Assembly (NCBI GenBank): GCA_035578155.1
Contig: JAPWDM010000006.1
Span: 11,486,305-11,550,304, forward strand
DNA length: 64,000 bases
Direction: 5' to 3'
Source: Brachynemurus nebulosus
Lineage: Eukaryota; Arthropoda; Insecta; Neuroptera; Myrmeleontidae
Made by a program: the position numbers and the translations under genes. Positions within the stretch are counted from its first letter, which is position 1. The number at the start of each line of letters is the position of its first letter. A model generated the notes under the pieces. It was not told the DNA's origin and did not search any database. It saw only the letters and a program-made list of their open reading frames with translations. Below, piece after piece: positions 1 through 11,752 of the stretch.

Positions 1-293
1 AAAAAAAATAGATCACTCATTTTGTGCAGGGGCGGAATTATTCCCTCTTGCCCGGGGCGGCGTAAACGCTAGAGCGGGCGCTGTATACAACACAATAGTA
101 ATAGGGACCGATTCTTATGAAATGTCCCCGGAAAAAATAGCCACATGTAACTTCTTAATACAACAATAAATTAAAAATTAAAATATGTCATAAATATATT
201 AGAATGGAAACCAGAATCCCTCCCGTACCACGTGATAATATCCAACGAAATCATACAAACAAATATTATTAGGACCATTATGGCATATACCTA
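1..293. other. No gene seen; short GC-rich repeat scrap
   Basis: AT-rich non-coding sequence. A GC-rich patch at about 25-95 (GGGGCGG, CCCGGGGCGGCG) stands out from its surroundings and resembles the GC-rich ends of hAT-like repeats found elsewhere in the window (25363, 52669, 61278). No matching second end is visible, so I treat it as a fragment. No exon, RNA gene or promoter is recognised. Confidence 0.4.
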
Positions 294-609
294 CAGGGTC
301 TTTCATAAAGTTCATACCATATGGAAAACTTTTTTACTATTGATTTTTTTTTGAAAATTATTGGCCACTGCCAAAACTATGGCTAGTTAATATATTCCGA
401 TCAAAAGTCCATCACCTTACCATCATAATCCGACTTTAAGTGGTTCCAGATTCAAAATAATTTTGTAAATTCCGGCAAAATAAAAATTGTAGCAATCTTT
501 AAAATCTTTGTATTCATAAAATCACAATTATCATCAAAATACATTTTAGTAGGAAAAGTTTTTCGTCATAAAAAACACGTTTCTGGTGCGAACTTTATGG
601 AAGACACTG
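294..609. mobile_element. TA-flanked MITE, CAGGGTCTT/CAGTGTCTT ends
   Basis: The two ends are inverted copies of each other: left CAGGGTCTTTCATAAAGTTC, right (read in reverse complement) CAGTGTCTTCCATAAAGTTC, followed by a matching ACCA. Both sides are bordered by the dinucleotide TA (292-293 and 610-611), the target duplication expected of Tc1/mariner-type elements. The 316-bp interior has no coding capacity, so this is a non-autonomous element. The superfamily is inferred from the TA duplication only. Confidence 0.7.
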
Positions 610-611
610 TA

Positions 612-1151
612 CATATATACATATGTATGTACATTTGTATATTATGAAAGTTATAATAACTGTGAAGATTATTCCACATTTATAACTCGAATGAATGTGG
701 TTCTTCGTCTGTCTAACTCGTAATGATTTATTGTATTAATTAAAACAATTGCGTACGTACAGCGGGTGTCAGGTGTGGGGTTTTTGGTGCGCGCACGACC
801 AATTGTCGTAATTCTATTGAATAGTGGTAGATGTCTCTGCCGCAAGGAGGCTTAACACCCATCGTTTGTTGAACTCCAAAATTAACTGCTTCACTGACAT
901 AATTATTAGATTTTGGTTATAATTTTGATACTGAGCCATAAATATTATTAACCATCATTAAACTGCTGCTACAAACATCTCATATTCAATGCCGGAATAA
1001 ATCTCTCCGTACAATTTAATATCATATTCATGGCGGCTGGAACATTTGTAAACTAAAGTTTAATTAAAATATTTTTAGTCAACAAACAAACACATACAAA
1101 TAAAAGCCCAAAATTGGTTGGTATTGTACTAAAAAAAAAACAATCGTCAAT
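612..1151. other. No gene seen
   Basis: AT-rich sequence with no convincing reading frame and no clear inverted ends. A G-rich stretch near 765-800 is the only compositional departure. Confidence 0.4.
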
Positions 1152-1204
1152 TGCGTATTCGGTTCGCATTAAATCAGGATTCCTTAGTGGATCAAGTTTT
1201 TCAC
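1152..1204 (+). repeat. Core repeat copy 1
   Basis: Contains CGCATTAAATCAGGATTCC followed by TTAGTGG and TTTTTCACAG. The same ~60-bp string recurs at 6850, 14708, 22555, 33690, 40455, 42395 and 58130 in both orientations; see the finding on this family. Confidence 0.6.
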
Positions 1205-1222
1205 AGTTAATTTGTTTCTTAA

Positions 1223-1884
1223 GGCGGTATTCTTTCTAGTCTAGATATTCGAAAAAATCTATTTTTATTTTTTTTTTTCATATTTTTCAAGTTTAGACTT
1301 TTAAGAATAAACCTCTAAAAGGATTTACGGAAATTCGATTCGTGATTTTTTCCCGATGTACTTCGTATTTTTTTATTGTTAAATTCAAATTTTTAACATA
1401 AATTATTCGAAACTACTTTTTTCGATACGGTTGACATGATATCTCAAGTTCTAATGCACCGATTTACTTGAAATTTTGTACAGACCTTCTTAATACTATC
1501 AAAATTGGTCCGACTTAGGGGTTTTTAGAATTTTTATTTTGTACTATTTTTAAAAAATTTCCAAAGTTGAAAAAAGGAGGCGAAAAAATGATTTTTTTTT
1601 TTAAATGGATGCCATTTTGTGAAAAAATTAATTTTTTCAAATCGGCTACCTCCAACTAATTCTACATCCTTGTTTGTCAAGAATTAACTAAAATTTTATG
1701 TTTCAAATCACCAGGAGGGTTGGAATCACGTCAATCAAGAGACACCTTTTTTTGAGTTCCCACTTTACCAGTTGTACCATATCAATTTTGAATTTTTTTT
1801 TTTAAAATTTATATACATTTTTACTTTTTTTTATTACGCCCGTAAAATCACCTCAAAATCGAGCCTCTAGACTAGAATACCCCC
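1223..1884. mobile_element. TTAA-flanked element (family A)
   Basis: TTAA at 1219-1222 and 1885-1888 brackets a 662-bp segment whose ends are inverted: left GGCGGTATTC then CTAGTCTAGA, right reverse complement GGGGGTATTC then TAGTCTAGAG. A TTAA duplication is the hallmark of piggyBac-type transposition. There is no transposase; the inside is homopolymer-rich non-coding sequence. Confidence 0.7.
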
Positions 1885-2129
1885 TTAAATTCATAATTTT
1901 TGAAGTTTTGTATTTCACAAACGCACTTCAAACATGAAAAGTGGTTAACAAAACCTGAACTTTATTTTAAAATTTCTTGGATCCGTGGGACAAAAAATCT
2001 CGTTTTGGTAAAAAGAACCTCGCAACTTGATGAGAAAAAAATTTCCATCACTCCTTTTCAATATCAAAAAAAAAAAATTTTTTGCTTCGTTGTAAAGTTG
2101 AAAAATTCTGAAAGTATGGCAAACATAAC

Positions 2130-2825
2130 AAAACTGGGTCATTTCATTTCAAATCATCCAATAAAAACATAAAATGTCACCCATGACGTCAGATTTAGCT
2201 GAAAATTTTTTTGTTTGTTTATTTAACCATCCATAAAAGTTAGTTTTTCTTGGAAACTAGTTGACATAGAATAATAGTTTAAAAACCTTTTTTATGTAAT
2301 TTTTTTGTAAAAATTATTACCATTATTTTTGTTCCAGATTATTTTAGTTTACATCTTTAGGGTAAATTTAAAAAAAAAATTACTACGGTTACTGCTATGC
2401 CTTTGGTCAATAATCACTTTTAAAGATTTTTTGTTTATCGATTAAAAAATGTCTCAAAATTTAAGTCTAACAAAACATTACATAGAAATATGAAATGATA
2501 ATTAACCAAATTTATTTTTCCTGTAATCTCCTGACTTTTCTGAACATTTTGATGAAAAAATTATTGCTTTATGTTAAATATTACAGAAGTTATGGATTTT
2601 TTAATATAATAAGGTCACCGAAAGTGATACCACAGAAACATCATTTTAACCCTATTTTGCTAAATTTCAAAAATTCATAACTTGAAAACTATTAGGGATA
2701 ATTTTTTAAAATTTTGTACAGATGATTAGGATGGTTAAATAAACAAATAAAAAAATTTTCAGCTAAATCTGAGATCATGGGTGACATAACTTGGATGAAG
2801 TGGCGTGTAATGACCCAATTATGAG
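2130..2825. repeat. Long inverted repeat, arms of at least 58 bp
   Basis: The left arm at about 2172-2232 (TGTCACCCATGACGTCAGAT, then GCTGAAAATTTTTTTG and TTTATTTAACCATCC) is matched in inverse at about 2730-2792 (GGATGGTTAAATAAACAAAT ... ATCATGGGTGACA). Weaker symmetry reaches outward to GACCCAGTT at about 2137 and GACCCAATT at about 2813. Probably a fold-back MITE; exact ends and target duplication were not resolved. Apparent short reading frames here (1900-2172, 2692-2940) are by-products. Confidence 0.6.
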
Positions 2826-3799
2826 TTCCAAGATGTTCTCTTTGGAACCCCAAAAAACAATTTTTCAATAATATTCGACATGAAATTATATTTTGGCGTT
2901 TACACATTGTATATATGCGGTCATTTTGGGAAAACCACACAATTTGCTATAGGTATGCATCCGATGGGTGATAGTGCATAGCGGTATTATCGGCACAGGT
3001 ATGAAACCGGTTAGCAGGTACCTACATTATTTACATTTTGTTATTGTTATTAATTATTTTTAATTCATTACTGTGGTAGACAATTGTGTTACATCGAGCT
3101 ACATATTTGGCTCGCTGAACAGTCAAGCTAGTTAGGATTGGTTGTTACAAATAATATTATATACAGGGTGGGATATATTTAACTATTAATCAAAAAATTA
3201 TTCAAATACAAAATGCAATAAAAAAAAATACCTCTGTCGCAGCAATTGCATAACATAGTGAATTTCCAAAGACTGGACACTAGCGGATCGCATACAACAA
3301 CTTGTATCCATTTAAAATAGTTTAGTTCTCTAACAGTGAAAAAATTTTCAAAATCGGTTGGGTAGTTTTATTTTCGACGCTTTTTGGGTCTCCAGAACCG
3401 TGGCGGATCTCATGTAACTAGTAGAGCATATATGTATTTAAGGACAGGGTAAGGCATTAAAATAATTTTTTTTTGCATTTTTTTTATTTTTTTAACTGAA
3501 TGCATAATGTCTCAAGAATATTGTCTCAAAATTTCAAGTTGATTGGAGCAAAATTGACGAAGTTTTAAGCATTTTTGTTTTTACGTGGCAGATGTTTCGC
3601 TCTCTATATATATCTCTCTCTCTCAGTTATATTATAGAAATTTCAATGGAAGTACTAACGTGTTTATACCTGTACTGTATATTTTGTCAGTGTAGGGTAC
3701 AAAATTTAGTTTAGCAGTAAGTATTCTATATCAGTTTTATACAAGAATTTTTAAGTGTTCCAAACTTTAAAGCGTTTTCCCCACAGCTCACGTTTTCAA
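2826..3799. repeat. Fragments: CAGGGTG end and R1 piece
   Basis: At 3163 a TA is followed by CAGGGTGGGATATATTTAAC, like a TA-MITE end, without a visible partner. At about 3232-3420 begins an R1-family copy (CTGTCGCAGCAATTGCATAA, then CATAGTGAATTTCC), also found at 27808, 31531, 40763 and 56213. A short (TC)n/(TA)n run sits at 3600-3625. No gene is seen. Confidence 0.5.
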
Positions 3800-4117
3800 A
3801 GTCGGTGTCCCTCATAACTTCAAAACTACAGCACCGATCCATTTGAAATTTTGAACACTATTTCTGTACATAATTTACGAGGTAACGCTGGAGAGTTTTT
3901 TTCAAATTTTTTAATAATTTTTATTTTACAATAACAAATTAGCCAATTTTTTTCGCAAAAATCGTGTTTTTCCGTTCTAAGTGTTTCAAAAAAGTGAAAA
4001 ATTGAAATTTCGAAAAACCCTCCCAGCGTTACCTGAGGAATACTATTATCTAACGAATGAACTTTAATTTTTTTATTTCGGATGATCCAGCACCAAGTTA
4101 TGAGGGGCACCGCAATT
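3800..4117. mobile_element. Fold-back MITE of about 318 bp
   Basis: Nearly the whole segment folds on itself. Outer arms: CGGTGTCCCTCATAACTT near 3803 against the reverse complement of AAGTTATGAGGGGCACCG near 4095-4112. Inner arms: GAGGTAACGCTGGAGAGTTT near 3880 against the reverse complement of the segment ending CCCTCCCAGCGTTACCTG near 4035. The 94-residue reading frame inside (3826-4110, minus) follows from the symmetry and resembles nothing known. Confidence 0.65.
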
Positions 4118-4319
4118 CTACTTTTTTCCGAGACTCGTTCGAATAATTGCTGTCATTACTATATTGTTTAATATTTCTTCGTGAAAATTTTATACAATAT
4201 TCTTCGAATGTTATACTTTAATGTACCACTGGTTTTAATAAAGAAATTTTAACTGTGTCGTCACAAAAAAATAACAAAAATATGCCTTTTTTGTACATAT
4301 TAACCTTACCCTCTCCTTA

Positions 4320-4905
4320 AACGAAATGAAATCTTTATAGGTGAAAAAATTTTCAAAATCGGTTAGGTAGTTCTATTTTTGGCGCTTTTGGGACTCCCGA
4401 ACACTGGCAGACCTCATACAACATAACTTATATCCATCTAAAATAGTTTAGCTCTCTAACTGTAAACAAATTTTCAAAATCGGTGATGACGTTTAGTTAT
4501 TGTAATGATAAAAACAATCAAGCATTTATTGGTAAAGAAATTCAGCAAATTTCTTAATTTTTCTCAAAATCTAGTACACTTAGAACAATGTTTTAAAAGC
4601 TTGTCTCATGTAATTTTTTACGCTCTTTTCGGTGGTGTAAAAGAATAAAAAAAAATTTTTAACTTTGGCCAAATTTTGCAAAACAACCACTAAAATTGCC
4701 TCGTCCAAGCTATTGAGACTACACACCAAATTTCGTAACAATTGGAGGCTTCCTTCGAGAATTATCGCACAGACACATATATACACATATATACAAATTT
4801 TAGTGAAGGTCATTTTTTCGGTTTCTCGAGGCCCCAAAACAAATTTCTTCCATAGTTTCGGGCGCTCAGATTTTTCATGGCACCCGTTGTAATAAGTGTA
4901 TTACC
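4320..4905 (+). repeat. R1 dispersed repeat copy
   Basis: Carries the R1 landmarks in order: GGTGAAAAAATTTTCAAAAT with TCGGTTAGG, then TTTTGCAAAACAACCAC, a GAGAATTATCGCACAGACAC stretch followed by a short TA/CA tract, GGTTTCTCGAGGCCCC, and the end CACCCGTTGTAATAAGTG. The same order appears at 27890-28580 and, in part, at 17530, 21430, 29910, 40780 and 57265. No protein is encoded; class unknown. Confidence 0.6.
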
Positions 4906-5609
4906 AAAAATGAAATTCACTTAAAAATAATGTTGCAGGAAAAAAAAAATAAGTGCATATAACCCCTTAACCCCTTCTCCTATCTGAAAACTTGTATGAA
5001 GAATGTAAATAAATAGAGACATTATTAAGATTAAAATGTCCATTGGGCTAAATTTAGATAACATCTTTATATGGAACACTGGGAAACATTAGTAGAGTAA
5101 ATAATTTAATACCTTTGGTGTCACCTAGTGACGACGTTGGCACACATCCGTTTTACAGTCATTTTCAATAAAATATTTGATAAATAAATAATATAGACCA
5201 TATCCGGTTGCCCACTACTGTCTGAAATTTGTTGACAAATATATGATGTCACCATTGTTTTTTTTTTTTTTTATTTCCATCAAAAATTTTATTTATAACG
5301 AAATGAAAATTTAATTAGTAAATGTCATTAAAAAATTTAATGTATTGCCTGTCCACCAGTAGTGGGGGAAGTGAGGAAATTTAAAAGCTTTAATAAAATC
5401 TTGTCATTAATGGGTACATGTTCCAAGAAAAAAAATTTTATTATTTTCTTTCAATAAAATGTCATTAATAACTTTTTTAGGGTTGTAAGAAAAAATATCG
5501 AAACTTTTACACTTTTACACTTTCATATTACACGATCTAATGTTACTTTAACTAACGATGAAAATGATTTCAGGCTGCAAAAATTTTATCAAAATTTTAG
5601 AAATTGCTC
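4906..5609. other. No gene seen
   Basis: AT-rich sequence. There is a weak symmetry between GCCCACTACTG (about 5210) and CCAGTAGTGGGGG (about 5357), possibly an old small MITE, but its arms are too short to call. Confidence 0.35.
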
Positions 5610-6845
5610 TTTTAACGTAGTTGCTCTGAGATAGAGTCAGATCCAAAAGTATATCTCAGCGGAAGATTGTTTTTTGACCAAAAATTAAATAATGTATAAA
5701 ATATTCTTCAGTTATTATGTTTGTATATGCGTAACAATATAAGAGCATTGTTGAAAAAGCGTTGTAAAATGATGTTTATAAATTATATTTCAAAAACGGC
5801 GTAGTGAATAATTTTTATTTGTTATTAAATATGATTTGTGACTTTGTATTTTATAACATATTCAATTTTTATCAAATTCCTTTGACATGTTTTCATTTTA
5901 TTAAAAGAAAAATAGAGTTTTCCCATAAGAGCCCGTCTTAAAATTACAAAACTTTGAAATCGTTTTCCTCAAAATTGGAGTGATCAATTTTTTTTCTCGG
6001 TAAGGGCTCATATTGTAGTCCAATAGCCCTAATTTTAAGCCCTATCTCACTAAACATTAATTTTAGAATAGATATAAAACATTTTTAAAAAGAGATTCTT
6101 GTAGGGATTACCAAGGAGAACATTTGTGCAAAATGTGAACTCCCGGAAATGTTTTTTTATATTGTTTAAACAATATTGAAAATTCATAAATAGTTTGACC
6201 TTTCACCGCTTACGTAGCGAAAACGGTGATAGATACATTAAAAAGTGTTAAGACCTTTTTTGTAGAGAATCGAATTCTCTACAAAAAAAGTCAGCGAGAG
6301 CACCTGTCTATCTTGTACAGGTGAAAAGATACAGCGCTCCAAACGCGCACTCAAAAATCCACTTTTTCTAGCGTTCCGGCAGGGTGTGCCGTCCGGAACC
6401 TTACCGGAACGCTAGAAAAAGTAAATTTTTGAGTGCGCGTTTGGAGCGCTGTATCTTTTCCACTTGTATAAGATTGACAGGTACTCTCCCAGACCTTTTT
6501 ATAGAGAATTCTATTCTCTACAAGAAAGGTCTTAACACTTTTTAATGTATCTATCACCGTTTTCGCTACGTAAGCGGTGAAAGGTAAGAAAACGCTATTC
6601 ATGATATAAAAAAACATTTCCGGGAATTAACATTTTGCACAAATGTTCTCCTCGGCAATCCTTACAAGAATCTCTTTTTAAAAAATTTTTATGTCTATTC
6701 TAAAATTAATGTATAGATAAAATTTAGTGCTATTAGACTATTATTGGTATTGAATTAAATAAATATCTAGAAAAGTTTCGTTAAAATCCTTTGAAAAAAT
6801 CGTGTTTCGGACTAACTACCTTAAAAAAGTTTCGAGATGTATTTG
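5610..6845 (+). repeat. R3 dispersed repeat, copy 1, interrupted by a fold-back element
   Basis: 5610-6010 (landmarks TTGCTCTGAGATAGAG, AGTATATCTCAGC, ACAAAACTTTGAAATCG, GGTAAGGGCTCATATT) continues at 6745-6845 (ATTGGTATTGAATTAAATAA, then CTAACTACCTTAAA). The same order, uninterrupted, appears at about 55290-55745 (+) and about 24395-24720 (-). Copy 1 therefore received the fold-back at 6017-6744 after R3 was already in place. No protein coding. Confidence 0.7.
6017..6744. mobile_element. Giant fold-back (hairpin) element of about 730 bp
   Basis: Two arms of about 350 bp are inverted copies centred near 6385-6400. Matching pieces include CCGCTTACGTAGCGAAAACG (about 6208) against its inverse near 6560, GAGAATCGAATTCTCTAC (itself a palindrome) against GAGAATTCTATTCTCTAC, CAGCGCTCCAAACGCGCACT (about 6332) against AGTGCGCGTTTGGAGCGCTG (about 6433), and CTAGCGTTCCGG against CCGGAACGCTAG at the centre. 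Tips: TAGTCCAATAGCCCTA left, and TAGTCTAATAGCACTA right in reverse complement. The uninterrupted R3 copy at 55650 shows the pre-insertion state. No transposase; an 88-residue frame at 6351-6617 is an artefact. Confidence 0.8.
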
Positions 6846-6849
6846 AATT

Positions 6850-6915
6850 CTGGAAAAACTCTATAGCCACTACGGAACCCAGACTTTATGCGTATCCAGT
6901 ACACACTCGGTAAAT
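6850..6915 (-). repeat. Core repeat copy 2 (reverse)
   Basis: Read in reverse complement it contains GATACGCATAAAGTCTGG followed by GTTCCGTAGTGGCTATAG, matching the ~60-bp core repeat seen at 1152, 14708 and elsewhere. Confidence 0.5.
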
Positions 6916-8014
6916 TTTTCACCAACGTATCTTCGATACAGTTCACGCCGAATATTTCGAATAATCTTGTTCATTATTCGCTAATATGATAAATTTCTCT
7001 ACCTAATTCCAATTTGTATAATATTTGTACATCATATACATACATATATTATGAAACAGTAACTTTGGTTGAACTAATTTTACAATACGAAATACCTATC
7101 TCTATGTATATGTATTTGTACAGTTAAACATAGCTAGAGATCTTATATTCACCTCCTTATTTGATTATTTTACTCCTTCGGCCTTATCACACACCCCTCC
7201 TCCTGCCCCCCCCCCTTCACCCCTTTCTCCGACCCCAATACTACTATGTTCGTTAGTGGAACGCTAAAATAGTAAATACTAACATACATACATAAATACA
7301 AATATTCCCCTGCCCCGACCCGTTCCCCTCAGGAGACCTATATGAACTATTTCGAACGATCTTAGGCAAACGCTGAACCGGGTTCCAACTATGCTACATA
7401 GCTAGCGTCTTGTTCTATCTCTTAACATGTACATACATATGCATATCCAACCAGACCAAGTTCCTATAGTCGATCCCACCCATTTCTTGGGCGCCACCTA
7501 TTCGTGTTCCTGTTTCTACCACCCCGCCACCCCCTATAATATTATTGTATATTGTGTTCAAATTGTGCTGCCACCATACGGTTAATATTGTAATCAATTA
7601 TATAATGAATTGGTACACTACATAATGATATACAGGGTGTAATTTTTATAACTGTTACTAATATTCACATACTAGTAGTATTCAGTGATGAATCGTGAGG
7701 TTCACACTACCAACTTCCCTTTTTTTTAATTATGTAAATACAAAACCGATTCGGAGTCAGTATCATTTTTTGTTCTCCAGTGCCTGGAAAAATATTGAAT
7801 CATGGATATGTTTTATAGTTTAATTGGTAAACACAGAGACAACAGCTAATTATCTGGTTTTGCTCACTTACGATCATCTGTATCGCAGACAAAAGACATA
7901 TCCATGCTAAAATTTAAGAAAAAAAAAGTATAAATGTTATTTAAATTGTATGGAATAATGTGACATTAAATATACTGTGAACAAATATAATTTTTTTTTA
8001 ACGTAAACAACTCG
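6916..8014. other. No gene seen; C-rich low-complexity zone and a MITE end
   Basis: 7170-7340 is unusually C-rich with several runs of four or more C (CCCCTCCTCCTG, a run of nine C near 7207, CACCCC, CGACCCC), so the minus strand has G-quadruplex potential. At 7633 a TA is followed by CAGGGTGTAATTTTTATAAC, a MITE end resembling the one at 8068, partner not found. The 60-residue minus frame at 7415-7597 shows no features. Confidence 0.4.

Positions 8015-8067
<53 letters not shown>
8015..8067. repeat. (TA)n microsatellite
   Basis: About 26 uninterrupted TA units end exactly at the TA that borders the MITE at 8068. Confidence 0.95.
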
Positions 8068-8070
<3 letters not shown>

Positions 8071-8262
8071 GGTGTAATTTAAATAACTCTTGTACCTTTT
8101 GGTGAATTTTGATAAAATTTTACGATGATTTAGAACGGAATTTGTTGGAAACAAATAGCTTAAAACATAGCTATGTTATTTCTAACAAATTCCGTTCTAA
8201 ATCAACGTAAAATTCTATCGAAATTCACCAAAAAGTATAAGAGTTATTAAAATTCCATCCTG
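8068..8262. mobile_element. TA-flanked palindromic MITE, CAGGGTG ends
   Basis: 195 bp, almost fully self-complementary: CAGGGTGTAATTTAAATAAC on the left, CAGGATGGAATTTTAATAAC on the right in reverse complement, with arms continuing through GATTTAGAACGGAATTTGTT to a short centre near 8160. TA borders both ends. Non-coding and non-autonomous. Confidence 0.85.
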
Positions 8263-10188
8263 TATACATATATAATGATGTGTTTACTTAAAAAATTCCT
8301 AATGTTTTTTCTAACGCATTCCTAACGCATTTTTCTTTCTCTCAATCAGAGCACTACTGTATTTTAAAATCTCACACAATTCAATGGTACTCGATAATAC
8401 GTAAGTGATCCTGCGAATCATCCTGTACATCAAAATATTTCTTGCTATAAATTTAATATATTTGTGTATGTAAATTAGCGGCGGGTGAGATATTTTCAAA
8501 CACTATTTACCAAACTAATTTTATAAATTTAATGCGTACCTATACATAATATTGGAACCTACCTCTAAAATCTGTATGTATGTACACATTTCCATATCGC
8601 CAATTTTCCAACCAATTTTCCAACCACCAAGAGAAAATCAATGATTTGTATGATTACGAATAAATTTGCGTTAATATGACAATTGTGGTCGACATCTTGA
8701 AATAAACAAAATTATTAATAATCATATTAGGTATAAATAATATACTTACCTATAGATTTAAATTGTGGGCGGCAAAAAATTTGTTTTGGAAAACAAAATT
8801 ATTTATTTATTTATTTTTATTTATAATTTTTAAAAAATGAAAGAAAATTTTATGGTTTTTATCACCATAAAAAATAGAGTATATTATACACCAAAGGACT
8901 AAAATGGTACTTTTGATCCCAAGTGTGAAGTTTGTTGCCCGAGAGACTGTAAAGGCCCGGAGATCGCTCTACAGGAGGGATCAAAGGAAACACCTTAGTC
9001 TCTAGCATAATAGAATTATAAAAATTAGGAGAAAAATTAATTAAATATCATTTAAATTGTATTAAATAATATTACATCAAGTATACTTTGGATAAATCAA
9101 TCAAATTGAACAATACAAGAATAATGATTTATCTCTTTGTCATTATCTAAAAAAGTATTTTAAGTTCCCGTGGGACTAAAAGTGACACGTTACTTTCAAA
9201 GTATGTATTTTAAGCCCGGAATTGCAAATGAACTGTCGTATTCAAATTTTTTTTTATTGGAAAGTTAAGCTCTGTTAAATAGTGGGTACATTATACCGTT
9301 TTCTCAAAATTAAGGGGATTGGCGCGTTAGAAATTAGGTGTAACTATTAGAAAATCCCCATAAAGTCCACTAGTTATTCCACAAATTAATAATTCAAAAT
9401 CGACTTTTTTTGACGATTTTTTTAAAAATTTCTGTAACTTTGTGAAATTTTACTCAACTTTAGGGATATCCAGGGACTCCTGAATCATTTACAATTTACA
9501 TTTACAAAAATTAGGGAATTTTTCTTCACTCAATCGATGTTTTTACCTTAAAAAAGGCAGCTTAAAGCCCCTAAAATCCTGCTACCACTTGTTGTAATAA
9601 CATAACTTTCGAAAATACCAAAAATTTAAACCGCAAGTAACTGCTAATGTGATGACGCTCTAAAAATTTTGAAACCCAATTCATTCAAAAAAACAAAATT
9701 CTTTGAGTTCCTACAATTTTGTTGATGAGTATAGAATTATCACTAGTGACATAGTGCCTCAATTTTTCGTATAATATTGCACATTCCAAATTCAAAAATT
9801 GAATTTTATTTTTTTCTGATATTAATTATTTTATGGAAACCGAAAATTAAATAAGTCGCCTACATACATATAAACAAACTATACATACATACATACATTT
9901 TGTATTGTATACTATTACCTACTTTGAATAAATAATGCTCGTGAACGTTATTAAAAAGCACTAAACAACTACTACCTACTGTAATAAAGCACCACTACTC
10001 ATAATAATACCATTATCAACTAAACATACTGTAAACCATGAATATTAATTAACCATCAATTATACACTGTGTACTTTATGGCATGACATACATACATATG
10101 TGTGTATGTATAAAATTCATTATACCAACATACCTGGTACAGTACACGCCAACAAAATTTACACATATTCAATTTTGTATTCCTGTCA
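8263..10188. other. No gene seen
   Basis: AT-rich, homopolymer-rich sequence with scattered ACATACAT runs (about 9860-9895, 10085-10110). I see no inverted ends, splice-bounded reading frame or RNA gene. Confidence 0.4.
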
Positions 10189-10729
10189 CAAGGAGAGTGC
10201 ACAGCCTTGGGGTCGTTGATTTGGCTGAAATTTTTTTTTGGTGATAGAGTACACTTAATATGTTAATATATTAAAATAATAACGCGCAATACTCAGAAAA
10301 ACCCGTAAAAAAATAATTAAAAAATTTGAACGCAGCTGGTGTACTTAATATACCTGAAGAAGTACACACAAGACCCAGAGTACATACATATTTTAAATAA
10401 AATGTTTTATAAATAAATAAGACATTTATTTATATAAAAAAAAAAAATAACACAAAAAAAAAAGTTTTGTTAAATAGAGTTGGTTGCGAACGCAGGACCA
10501 TTCTATTACCAGTCTAACGCCGACTCCACTACACCAGCGATGCTGTTATGTACACCCTTCTTCTTCAGGTACATTAAGTGCACCAGCTGCGTTCAAATTT
10601 TTTAATTATTTTTTTTTACGGATTTTTCTGAGTATTGCGCGTTATTATTTTAATATATTAACATATTAAATCACCAAAAAAAATTTCAGCAAAATCGCCG
10701 ACCCCAAGGCTGTGCACTCTCCCTGTCAG
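10189..10729. mobile_element. Inverted-repeat element of about 540 bp with Pol III-like centre
   Basis: Arms of about 185 bp: left starts GGAGAGTGCACAGCC and TTGGGGTCG, right ends CGACCCCAAGG and GGCTGTGCACTCTCC. Both carry the AACGCGCAATACTCAGAAAA block. TCCTGTCA occurs at 10181-10188 and 10730-10737, a candidate 8-bp target duplication, though extra CTGTCA copies beside the right end make it ambiguous. Between the arms (about 10485-10550), the reverse complement reads GCTGGTGTAGTGG, then ACTGGTAATAGAATGGTC and TGCGTTCGCAACC, like box A and box B of a tRNA. The 61-residue frame at 10484 is not a gene. Confidence 0.7.
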
Positions 10730-10737
10730 TCCTGTCA

Positions 10738-11142
10738 ACATTCATCATTTCAGTACCTTACAAACTTTGATGACGTGAACTATATCTAGTACATATACAT
10801 ATTGTGCCTATATTAATAAAATCATCAATATTGTATGTATGGGCTGTACCGTGGGGCACTGAGAGCATTATTTTGGTTTCACGAGATTAATGCAATTTGT
10901 GGACAATAATAATGCATTTATCTGGTATAGTGCAATTTTATAAATTCTTTTATATATATTGAAAATGTTAATCAAAATTTAAATATTATTTAATCTATTA
11001 GATCCGGCAGTGGGATTCTACTGGTCCAATTTTCATGTGAAATTTCACACAAATGTTTAGAATTTGATTATAAAGTAAATCCCCCAAAAATGGTCTTGGT
11101 ATTCTTCCCAGGATAAGAGTAAAGGCCCGTATTATACATATA
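10738..11142. other. No gene seen
   Basis: AT-rich spacer; nothing recognised. Confidence 0.4.
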
Positions 11143-11496
11143 CAGGATGGAAAGTAAATAACTCTCGTTGCTTATAGGGGTGACTCATAGCACCTTGTAG
11201 ACACCTAAAACTACAAGAATTTTTCCGGAATTAACAGTTTGACAAAATCGCAAATGCTCTGGCTGCACAATATTTCCAAATTTTTTCTAAGTACGGCTCT
11301 AACTAAATTGTGCATAAATCTTTTTAGTACCAAAAGCACAAAATCATTTTGTTGACCAAAATTCAATAAAATTTTGTAAAAACATGTTTATTTATTGTAT
11401 TGAACCAGCGCTTCTGGTTCAAATTTATTGGTAAATATTAATTACATGGGTGAGATCTACTGTTTTCGCAGCGAGACTTATATACTTTCCACCATG
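11143..11496 (+). mobile_element. TA-flanked MITE, CAGGATGGAAAGTAAATAA family, copy 1
   Basis: TA at 11141-11142 and 11497-11498. The ends are CAGGATGGAAAGTAAATAAC and, in reverse complement on the right, CATGGTGGAAAGTATATAAG. The interior (GTCTACAAGGTGC, CTAAGTACGGC, AACTAAATTGTGCATAAAT, AAAATTCAATAAAATTTTGT) is shared along its length with the inverted copy at 62781-63244, so they are one family. Non-coding. Confidence 0.8.
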
Positions 11497-11752
11497 TATA
11501 ATATTCTGGATCGTGGGGTCTATAAGAGTTGGTTTATTAAGGTTAACATAAAAAAAAAAAACGGAATAAGAAGGTTAAGGATCCTTTTTTTTTAATACTA
11601 ACATTACGAAAATAAAAATGGTTACATTACCGAAGAATAAATGTATCTGCCACCCTAATTAATTTTCATTACGTTCAGATCAAATCTGCACACAAAATGT
11701 TTTTCCCGATATTTCCATTTAGTTTGCTAAAATTTATAAAATAATTCATATA
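11497..11752. other. Short spacer, nothing recognised
   Basis: AT-rich sequence between two elements. Confidence 0.4.
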
